Source: Candidatus Peribacteria bacterium (lineage in GTDB: Bacteria > Patescibacteriota > Gracilibacteria > Peribacterales > Peribacteraceae). From it: DNA of 14,859 bases. Location: the NCBI GenBank assembly GCA_903854455.1, contig CAINWJ010000056.1, forward strand, positions 1 to 14,859, written 5' to 3'. Each line of letters opens with the position of its first letter. The first letter of the stretch is position 1. A model generated the notes under the pieces. That model saw only the letters and a list, made by a program, of their open reading frames with translations, did no database searches and had not been told where the DNA came from. This document shows positions 6,818 to 11,892 of the stretch, piece after piece. A program made the translations under genes and the position numbers.

Positions 6818-6847
6818 AGCGGTTAGCTTACAGCGATTAGCTGTTAG
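6818..6847. repeat. Short heptamer-phased repeat AGCNNTT after rplA
   Basis: AGCGGTTAGCT (6818-6828) recurs as AGCGATTAGCT (6832-6842), a 14-base period that splits into related 7-base units. It fills the gap between the rplA stop and the methyltransferase ATG and resembles in period the larger heptamer arrays elsewhere in the window. Confidence 0.55.
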
Positions 6848-6869
6848 GCCTTCCTTCGCTCTTGTGATT

Positions 6870-7523
6870 ATGAAGAACCCAGAGCCTTCTACGAAGAAAA
6901 AGAGGCAGCTTGATCAAATGTGGGATTCGATTCAGAAGAATGATGTGAAGGTCTACGGTTCTTGGTGGCTTCGACCGTATCCGGAAGTCCTGAAATGGAC
7001 GAAGAAACTTCCCAAGAACGGAGTGATTCTCGATATTGGCTGCGGCATGGGTAATCACACCATCGCATTGGCAAAGCAGGGATTCGAAGTGATCGCCTTC
7101 GATGCATCACCTGAAGCAGTGAAGAAGACGACGAATTGGCTCAAGAAAGAGCATCAATCCGCCACCGTCACCTGCAACGATTTCATGGTATTCGATTACG
7201 GGAAGAATCGATTCGACGGCATTTTATCGATGAACGTCATCCACCACGGAAAGGAGGAAGAAGTACGAGAGGTCATCAGAAATATCTATCAATCGTTGAA
7301 ACCGGGAGGATTGTTCCTTGCAACGGTACCGCCAAAAGCAAATCTAGAACGTTACCAACAGATCGAGAAGAATACATTCGTACCGATCGACGGATCGGAG
7401 AAAGGAATCAAGCACGTTCTATTCACCGAGGCATTGATCAAAGACATGTTCTCGTGTTTCACGCTCGAACCGATACGACGTGATCACATTGAGCATTTCA
7501 TGATCTCAGCCTCTAAGCCCTAA
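6870..7523 (+). CDS. SAM-dependent class I methyltransferase
   Basis: This is a 217-residue Rossmann-fold methyltransferase. Motif I is ILDIGCGMGNH (53-63). The acidic residue after strand 2 is D78 (VIAFDAS), a TCNDF motif lies near 101-105, and the strand-4 region GILSMNVIHHG (117-127) and the SLKPGGLFL turn (142-150) follow. The N-terminal QMWDSIQKN and the overall plan resemble the methyltransferase type 11/25 group, including tellurite-resistance TehB-like enzymes, but the substrate cannot be assigned. ATG 6870 is chosen. An in-frame GTG at 6810 overlaps the rplA stop and would translate the AGCNNTT repeat. The gene follows rplA closely on the same strand and may be cotranscribed. Confidence 0.85.
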   Translation: MKNPEPSTKKKRQLDQMWDSIQKNDVKVYGSWWLRPYPEVLKWTKKLPKNGVILDIGCGMGNHTIALAKQGFEVIAFDASPEAVKKTTNWLKKEHQSATVTCNDFMVFDYGKNRFDGILSMNVIHHGKEEEVREVIRNIYQSLKPGGLFLATVPPKANLERYQQIEKNTFVPIDGSEKGIKHVLFTEALIKDMFSCFTLEPIRRDHIEHFMISASKP

Positions 7524-7524
7524 T

Positions 7525-7550
7525 ACTCCAATCCCCAGTATTCCAATCCC
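7525..7550. repeat. Short direct repeat between convergent genes
   Basis: A 14-base-period repeat, ACTCCAATCCCC then ATTCCAATCCCC, lies between the methyltransferase stop and the permease stop. The 33-base gap has no clear terminator. The 14-base period again equals two heptamers. Confidence 0.5.
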
Positions 7551-7556
7551 CTTCTC

Positions 7557-8516
7557 TCACCCCAGCACCCAGTTGAACAAATACCCCGTGATGAGGATCC
7601 CGATGCCGACGACTCCTGCGAAGATCACAATCAGCCGTGTCTTCATCACCCTCCTTAGAATCATGAATTCCGGCAGCGACAATCCCGTCACCGCCATCAT
7701 GAATGCCAGAGCGGTTCCCATGGCGACACCTTTCTCAGTCAACGCACTGACGAGCGGCATGACGCCGGCGGCATTGGAGTAGAGCGGTATGCCGATCAGG
7801 ACGGCGAGCGGAACCGCGTACCAGTGACCTTTGCCGGCGTAGGCAGCCAGAAGATCGGTCGGAACGTAGCCGTGGATCCACGCACCGACGCCAACACCCA
7901 TCACGACGAAGATCCAGACGCGGCCGAGGATCATCCTCGTGTACTTCCACGCGAACCGGAAACGATCAGACCAGCGATCGTAGTGCGTCGATGACTTTTC
8001 TGCTCCTGCACCAACATTCACAACCAGCGATTCCAGCCTCAGCTTGCCGATGATCATACCGGCAAGAATGGAAATCAGGAGCCCACTTGCAATGTAAAGA
8101 ATGCTGACTTTCCAGCCGAACAAACTCACGAGCATCACGAGTGCAATCTCATTGATCATCGGTGAGGCGACGAGGAACGTGAACGTGATCCCGAGCGGCA
8201 CGCCGGCTTCCACGAATCCGAGAAACAGTGGCACGGCGCTGCAACTGCAGAACGGCGTGATGATGCCGAGCAGTCCGGCTGCGATGTGTCCGGTGACCGT
8301 GTGCTGCCTGGAAAGAATCTCCTTCACCCGGTGCACCGGAAAGAATGATCGGATCAGTGAAACGATGAAGATGATGACGATCAGGAGAATGAGAATCTTC
8401 GCGGTGTCGAAGAGGAAGTAGCTCATCACCTCGGCTCCGCGCGATCCTTCCGGAATTGCGAGTAAGTGAATGGTGATGTAATCGGCGAGAACTTGGAGTG
8501 GGGCGAAGAGGGACAT
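7557..8516 (-). CDS. ArsP/COG0701-type membrane permease
   Basis: This is a 319-residue polytopic protein with about eight helices. The family signature is near the centre of the first half: GIITPFCSCSAVPLFLGFVE (84-103) with the Cys-Ser-Cys pair C90/C92, then FLVASPMINEIAL (114-126). A second-half repeat contains IGIPLYSNAAGVMPLVSAL (241-259). Known relatives include ArsP, which exports methylated trivalent arsenicals, but many family members have no known substrate and no ars genes are nearby. Three in-frame starts exist (8561, 8531, 8516). The ATG at 8516 is preferred because TACCAT lies exactly 6 bases before it, while the 8561 start would translate the adjacent repeat array. Confidence 0.88.
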   Translation of the reverse strand: MSLFAPLQVLADYITIHLLAIPEGSRGAEVMSYFLFDTAKILILLIVIIFIVSLIRSFFPVHRVKEILSRQHTVTGHIAAGLLGIITPFCSCSAVPLFLGFVEAGVPLGITFTFLVASPMINEIALVMLVSLFGWKVSILYIASGLLISILAGMIIGKLRLESLVVNVGAGAEKSSTHYDRWSDRFRFAWKYTRMILGRVWIFVVMGVGVGAWIHGYVPTDLLAAYAGKGHWYAVPLAVLIGIPLYSNAAGVMPLVSALTEKGVAMGTALAFMMAVTGLSLPEFMILRRVMKTRLIVIFAGVVGIGILITGYLFNWVLG

Positions 8517-8522
8517 GGGGGA

Positions 8523-8528
8523 ATGGTA
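8523..8528 (-). promoter_or_regulatory. -10 box of the permease gene, leaderless arrangement
   Basis: Minus-strand TACCAT is followed by TCCCCC and ATG 8516, the same box-spacer-start layout seen at ruvB. No -35 consensus or Shine-Dalgarno is apparent. Confidence 0.4.
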
Positions 8529-8550
8529 CATGAAACTAACAATGAACTCG

Positions 8551-8688
8551 AAAATGACCAATGCTCAATGTCCAATTCCCAAAAAATTCCCAATGTCCAA
8601 TGTCCAATCAATACTCAGAATCCACGACGCATTGGGAATTGGAAATTGGTGATTATTTGGTCATTGGGATTTGGTCATTGGTCATTCT
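8551..8688. repeat. Second inverted cluster of TTGGTCA-type heptamer repeats
   Basis: The left arm (8552-8609) has units such as AATGACCAATG, CAATGTCCAATGTCCAAT and AATTCCCA. The right arm (8630-8687) has the reverse orientation, ending in TTTGGTCATTGGTCATT. CCAATTCCCA (about 8571-8581) pairs with TGGGAATTGG (8632-8642), and AATGACCAATG pairs with the outer end of the right arm. The cluster spans nearly the whole gap between the permease start and the stop of the next minus-strand gene (ABC permease, 8691). Confidence 0.85.
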
Positions 8689-8690
8689 CA

Positions 8691-9437
8691 CTACAATTCA
8701 ATCCTGCTAAACAACCAACTCCCCACCAGCATGAACAGAACCAAGCACCCGGACAAAATCCCGAGGCTCATGCCGATGGGCCAATGCCCGACACCGATCA
8801 ACGAGAACCGCAGTGCATCCACACCGTAGGACAGCGGATCGATTCTCACGAGGATGGCAAGGATCGACGGAAGATTATCGAGCGGGAAGAGCGCACCGGA
8901 GAGGAAGAAGAGCGGCATGACGAGAAAGTTCATGATGAGCTGGAAGCCCTGCATATCCTCCATACTGGATGCGATGGCGGTGCCGAGAGCAGTAAATGTC
9001 AGCGCGATCAGGAACATGCAGAGGAATGCCAGTGGAAGCAATGACCATGAGTCGGGACGGAAACCAGCGATGAGCGTAATTAGGAAAACAATGAATCCCT
9101 GGAGTGTCGCAACCGTTGCGCCACCGAGTGTCCTGCCGACCATAATCGTGAGCCGGGGAACCGGAGCCACGAACGTCTCCTTGAGAAATCCGAACTGCCT
9201 GTCCCAGATCATCTCGATACCGCTGAAGATGGCCGTGAAGAGAATAGACATGGCGATGACACCCGGTGCGAGGAAGTCGAGGTAGCTGCCGCCACCGCCT
9301 TTCTGGAACATGGGACCGAGTCCGAACCCAAGTGCGAAGAGGAAGAGAATCGGCTGACCGAGGGATCCGATGATGCGCGCACGCGACCGGAGGTAGCGCT
9401 TGATCTGCCGGAGCCAGAGAATGTAGAGGACGTTCAT
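8691..9437 (-). CDS. ABC-2 type exporter permease, DrrB-like
   Basis: This is a 248-residue integral membrane subunit of an ABC exporter. It has about six helices, with an N-terminal amphipathic stretch RQIKRYLRSRARIIGSLGQP before helix 1. The cytosolic loop GFLKETFVAPVPR (83-95) is typical of daunorubicin-type and other ABC-2 permeases, where it couples to the ATPase. FLSGALFPLDNLP (178-190) followed by DPLSYGVDALR (200-210) is the ABC-2 C-terminal signature. It lies downstream of its ATPase gene with a 141-base gap that contains a heptamer cluster. The substrate is unknown; drugs, lipids or glycans are all possible. No Shine-Dalgarno precedes ATG 9437. Confidence 0.9.
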   Translation of the reverse strand: MNVLYILWLRQIKRYLRSRARIIGSLGQPILFLFALGFGLGPMFQKGGGGSYLDFLAPGVIAMSILFTAIFSGIEMIWDRQFGFLKETFVAPVPRLTIMVGRTLGGATVATLQGFIVFLITLIAGFRPDSWSLLPLAFLCMFLIALTFTALGTAIASSMEDMQGFQLIMNFLVMPLFFLSGALFPLDNLPSILAILVRIDPLSYGVDALRFSLIGVGHWPIGMSLGILSGCLVLFMLVGSWLFSRIEL

Positions 9438-9477
9438 GGGAAGGTAAGGCAGCGGTAGGAGAGAGTGAACCGGAGAA

Positions 9478-9577
9478 AATGTAGAATGTAGAATGTATAA
9501 TTGAGAATGTAGAATGATTGATTGATGGCTTAGGAATAAGATAATTTTACATTCTACATTTTACATTTTACATTCCA
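9478..9577. repeat. Inverted cluster of GTAGAAT/ACATTTT heptamer repeats
   Basis: The left arm has GTAGAAT at 9481-9487 and 9488-9494 and variants after it. The right arm (9546-9577) has ACATTCT, ACATTTT, ACATTTT and ACATTCC in tandem, the reverse orientation of the same unit. The two arms could pair around an AT-rich centre (TTGATTGATGG). The cluster lies inside the ABC ATPase-permease operon, so a folded RNA here could reduce read-through or protect one half of the message. Confidence 0.85.
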
Positions 9578-9578
9578 A

Positions 9579-10388
9579 TTATCGTCTTCCCGGTCGCCAC
9601 ATCTTCTGCGCCATGCGCATGTGATCTGCATTACTGGCATCCTCATCACGCAATGCGTCACCGGTGAGAGCCAGGAACGCGTCCTCCAGATTCGCAGTCT
9701 TGGTTTGCTCAATGAGCTGATCAGATGTCCCCTGGGCGATGAGCCTGCCATGGTCCATGATGGCAACGCGACCGGCGATCTTGGCAGCTTCCTCCATGTA
9801 GTGTGTCGTCAGGAAAACGGTCATCCCCTCCTCCGAGTTAAGCTTGCGGATGTACTCCCAGAGCTTGTTCCTGGTCTGCGGATCCAGCCCGACCGTCGGT
9901 TCATCCAGGAAGAGAATCTGCGGATGGTGGATGAGACTGCGTGCGATCTCCAACCGTCGCTTCATGCCGCCGGAGAAGTGCTTCACCAGATCATCTCTCC
10001 TGTCCGCCAGATCGACGTACCCGAGCAGTTCGTCAATACGCTTCCTGCGGATACTTCCGGCGACACCGTACAACACGCCATGCAGCTCCAGATTTTCCAC
10101 TGCCGTCAGTTCATCATCCAGACTGGGATCCTGGAAGACGATCCCAAACGTCCGACGGGCTCCCGCCTGATCCTTCACCGGATCCACTCCCGCGATCGTG
10201 AGCTGTCCGGACGTGGGATGGAGAAGCGTCGTGAGCATCTTGATGGTCGTCGTCTTCCCTGCCCCGTTGGGACCGAGGAATGCGAAGATCTCACCACGAG
10301 GAACTTCAAACGAAATGCCGTTCACTGCGGTGAAATCACCGAATTTTTTCGTAAGATCTTGCGCGGTGATGATGGCATCGGTCGGCAT
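9579..10388 (-). CDS. ABC exporter ATPase, DrrA-like
   Basis: This 269-residue nucleotide-binding subunit powers the downstream ABC-2 permease. Walker A is GPNGAGKT (39-46), the Q-loop is Q86 (VFQDPSLDDELT), the ABC signature is FSGGMKRR (138-145), Walker B is ILFLDEP (158-164) with a D-loop VGLDPQTR, and the H-loop is H196 (FLTTHYMEEA). The segment after the H-loop (RVAIMDHGRLIAQGT) and the short C-terminal tail fit the DrrA/CcmA type. It starts at ATG 10388. No promoter boxes of good quality are seen upstream, where the tRNA genes lie. Confidence 0.95.
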   Translation of the reverse strand: MPTDAIITAQDLTKKFGDFTAVNGISFEVPRGEIFAFLGPNGAGKTTTIKMLTTLLHPTSGQLTIAGVDPVKDQAGARRTFGIVFQDPSLDDELTAVENLELHGVLYGVAGSIRRKRIDELLGYVDLADRRDDLVKHFSGGMKRRLEIARSLIHHPQILFLDEPTVGLDPQTRNKLWEYIRKLNSEEGMTVFLTTHYMEEAAKIAGRVAIMDHGRLIAQGTSDQLIEQTKTANLEDAFLALTGDALRDEDASNADHMRMAQKMWRPGRR

Positions 10389-10483
10389 AGATCGTCGAAT
10401 TGTGATCGGAAATTGAAGGGAATTCGCATCGAAGCATCCCTGAATGAGATTAAGACGAAGTTAAGGAATGATTCTGATAGAAA

Positions 10484-10557
10484 TGGAGCGGGATACGAGA
10501 ATCGAACTCGCGTCTCAAGCTTGGGAAGCTTGCGTACTACCATTGTACGAATCCCGC
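10484..10557 (-). tRNA. tRNA-Gly (anticodon CCC)
   Basis: A complete cloverleaf on the minus strand: acceptor GCGGGAT/ATCCCGC, D-stem GTAC/GTAC, anticodon stem CAAGC/GCTTG with loop TTCCCAA (anticodon CCC), T-arm GCGAG-TTCGATT-CTCGT, discriminator U and an encoded CCA. Total length is 74 with CCA. It reads GGG codons. Confidence 0.96.
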
Positions 10558-10569
10558 GCACCGGCAGCG

Positions 10570-10598
10570 ATTGTACACAATGGATGAAGGTTCCGCAC
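10570..10598 (-). promoter_or_regulatory. Probable promoter of tRNA-Gly(CCC)
   Basis: On the minus strand, GTGCGG (10593-10598) and TACAAT (10570-10575) are 17 bases apart, with transcription expected to begin a few bases before the mature 5' end at 10557. Confidence 0.45.
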
Positions 10599-10629
10599 AC
10601 GAGCGGACGAATCGAATAGGCAGAACACC

Positions 10630-10658
10630 TTGCGGTAGAGCGACTTGTTTCGTAGGAT
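10630..10658 (+). promoter_or_regulatory. Probable promoter of tRNA-Gly(GCC)
   Basis: TTGCGG (10630-10635) and TAGGAT (10653-10658) are 17 bases apart, about 30 bases before the tRNA 5' end. The same bases overlap a hairpin TTCGTAG/CTACGAA (10649-10672) followed by GGGTTTTGTT. That could instead be read as a terminator, although no plus-strand gene precedes it. Confidence 0.4.
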
Positions 10659-10686
10659 AACGCGGCTACGAAGGGTTTTGTTCTTT

Positions 10687-10760
10687 GCGGGTATCGTACA
10701 ATGGTAGTACGGCGCCTTGCCATGGCGCAGATACGGGTTCGATTCCCGTTACCCGCTCCA
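10687..10760 (+). tRNA. tRNA-Gly (anticodon GCC)
   Basis: A complete cloverleaf: acceptor GCGGGTA/TACCCGC, D-stem GTAC/GTAC, anticodon stem GCGCC/GGCGC with loop TTGCCAT (anticodon GCC), T-arm ACGGG-TTCGATT-CCCGT, discriminator U and an encoded CCA; length 74. It reads GGC and GGU. The acceptor and D regions closely resemble the CCC isoacceptor on the other strand. Its 3' end serves as one copy of a direct repeat that brackets the next gene. Confidence 0.97.
10741..10760 (+). repeat. Direct repeat copy 1, tRNA 3' end (putative attachment site)
   Basis: These are the last 20 bases of tRNA-Gly(GCC), from the T-loop through CCA. They match 18 of 20 positions of 11833-11852, including an exact ACCCGCTCCA. 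tRNA 3' ends are the classic target of tyrosine integrases, which leave such duplications. Confidence 0.6.
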
Positions 10761-10818
10761 CCTAATTCGTGGCTTATAAGCCATTAAAACGTTTACTCGT
10801 AACTGGAAATACAACCGA

Positions 10819-11763
10819 TTAGTTTTTGCCTAGTCGCTGATAGGCGAATGTCCCTCTGACACCATTCACAAAGAAAAGAATAAAGATCACTAGTAAAATC
10901 GGGTTATTGATCCCAATTTGCGAAATGAGAAATATTTTGGATACTACGAAATAGAGCAATCCGATGACTGCTGCCGACCGAGACATACGCCAAATGCCGA
11001 TGGCAAGAAGGGAGAGAAGGATCGAATCAATGATTGCATACATGTCTATCCCCGCAATCACCACAAACCCCAAATAGCTCGCTATCGCAAAGAGGGCTGT
11101 AAGAGCAGCACTTATTAATGCAGCCCAACATCCTTGCATTCCTACTTTCCTTGCAGATTCCCGATTGCGGATGTCAGGCCAAAATATTGCCAACAGATTC
11201 TTCTTGTTATCATCATCAGGCTCAGTACTTACCTTTGAAATCTCTGCCACAGGAGGACGATTCCTTATTTCCTTCACATCTACCCATGAACAATTGGGGT
11301 TCTTCACAGAATAACGAACATCAATTGAATCTCCAACCTTCACAACCTCACTGACATTGAAAGATATTAATTCACTCTCCGAAACATGCTTTTGACCTTG
11401 TGAGTCCGCCCACTGTACAAGAACAAACCACGGATAATCCAATAATGACTTCCCGCTGGAATAGCGCTTGTCCCTCCCAATTTTTGTGATCACCCCATGA
11501 GCTATATGACCATTGCTCTTCAGTAGAGAAAGTGACCTGTACCAGGAAACACGTTTCCAAAGCAGGAGCAATCCCCAAATCGTACATACTGCACCGGTCA
11601 TTCCAAAGAGAAATCCTCCTGCGGTCAGCTGGCCAGAATCAATCAAAGATTGCTTCCACTGCCACAACGCGTACAGCATGGCCCCATCAGAAACAAATCC
11701 CACAGAAAGAACGAAAAATATCGAGAGACCTTGAGGTGGATAAGAAGGCATTTTTTTACTCAT
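10819..11763 (-). CDS. Membrane protein with DUF3592-like middle domain
   Basis: The protein has 314 residues. Two membrane helices (about 13-33 and 50-69) are followed by a soluble domain of about 95 residues that resembles DUF3592 (HGVITKIGRD, then WFVLVQWADSQGQKHVSESE and VKVGDSIDVRYSVKNPNCSW). A charged linker (EPDDDNKKN) leads to about four C-terminal helices (212-236, 240-258, 264-283, 287-303). The C terminus ends in NGVRGTFAYQRLGKN, a motif I associate with small membrane proteins of varied bacteria. The function is unknown. It is the only gene between the two tRNA-end repeats and has lower G+C than the genes to its left. TAGTAT lies exactly 6 bases before ATG 11763; no Shine-Dalgarno is seen. 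Confidence 0.82.
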   Translation of the reverse strand: MSKKMPSYPPQGLSIFFVLSVGFVSDGAMLYALWQWKQSLIDSGQLTAGGFLFGMTGAVCTIWGLLLLWKRVSWYRSLSLLKSNGHIAHGVITKIGRDKRYSSGKSLLDYPWFVLVQWADSQGQKHVSESELISFNVSEVVKVGDSIDVRYSVKNPNCSWVDVKEIRNRPPVAEISKVSTEPDDDNKKNLLAIFWPDIRNRESARKVGMQGCWAALISAALTALFAIASYLGFVVIAGIDMYAIIDSILLSLLAIGIWRMSRSAAVIGLLYFVVSKIFLISQIGINNPILLVIFILFFVNGVRGTFAYQRLGKN

Positions 11764-11769
11764 GTATAC

Positions 11770-11775
11770 ATACTA
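11770..11775 (-). promoter_or_regulatory. -10-like box of the DUF3592-like gene
   Basis: Minus-strand TAGTAT is followed by GTATAC and the ATG, again a 6-base spacing that would give a leaderless transcript. There is no convincing -35. Confidence 0.35.
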
Positions 11776-11832
11776 GCAAGAAACTTTTCTCATAGACACA
11801 AACTCCTAGCACCACCCATTACGGTTGTAATA

Positions 11833-11852
11833 GATTCCAGTAACCCGCTCCA
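11833..11852 (+). repeat. Direct repeat copy 2, displaced tRNA-Gly 3' end
   Basis: GATTCCAGTAACCCGCTCCA matches the end of tRNA-Gly(GCC) at 18 of 20 positions, including the CCA. There is no cloverleaf upstream of it: only ACGG remains of the T-stem before AT-rich sequence. It is therefore a 3' fragment, not a gene. It lies 5 bases before the -35 box of the long open frame. Confidence 0.6.
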
Positions 11853-11857
11853 AAAAC

Positions 11858-11885
11858 TTGACAAAAACACATTAATTGTTATTAA
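11858..11885 (+). promoter_or_regulatory. Promoter of the long unknown gene
   Basis: A perfect -35 TTGACA (11858-11863), a 16-base AT-rich spacer and TATTAA (11880-11885) are seen; ATTAAA with a 17-base spacer is an alternative -10. The predicted start point falls on or next to the GTG at 11893, so the message would be leaderless. Confidence 0.6.
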
Positions 11886-11892
11886 ATACCCC

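Larger units (their letters stand above)
10761..11852. mobile_element. Putative small tRNA-Gly-associated genomic insertion
   Basis: A 1.09-kb segment is bracketed by the 3' end of tRNA-Gly(GCC) and an 18/20 copy of it in the same orientation. It carries one gene on the opposite strand. Its G+C is low (38% in the block 11281-11340) against about 57% in ruvB and the ABC ATPase. No integrase or recombination gene lies inside, so it could be a satellite or decayed element, or one module of a longer island that continues to the right. Confidence 0.4.

Noticed and set aside
5817..9577. Repeat arrays as CRISPR
   Set aside because: Units are only 7 bases, tandem without spacers, with inverted partners; no cas genes are in the window.
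9621..10619. 332-codon plus-strand open frame opposite the ABC ATPase
   Set aside because: It is the antisense shadow of a gene with complete ABC motifs and also runs through a tRNA gene.
10649..10682. Hairpin TTCGTAG/CTACGAA with GGGTTTTGTT tail as a sure terminator
   Set aside because: No plus-strand gene ends upstream and the same bases contain the best tRNA promoter candidate, so it was not listed as a terminator.
10322..10723. Open frame of 133 codons on the minus strand
   Set aside because: It runs across tRNA-Gly(CCC), its promoter region and the start of the ABC ATPase in another frame; the protein has no family resemblance.
10761..11852. Insertion sequence
   Set aside because: There is no transposase and no terminal inverted repeats; the flanking repeat is a tRNA end, which points to tRNA-site integration instead.
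11833..11852. A third tRNA-Gly gene
   Set aside because: Only the 3' side of the T-arm and acceptor is present; no matching 5' acceptor, D-arm or anticodon arm is found upstream.
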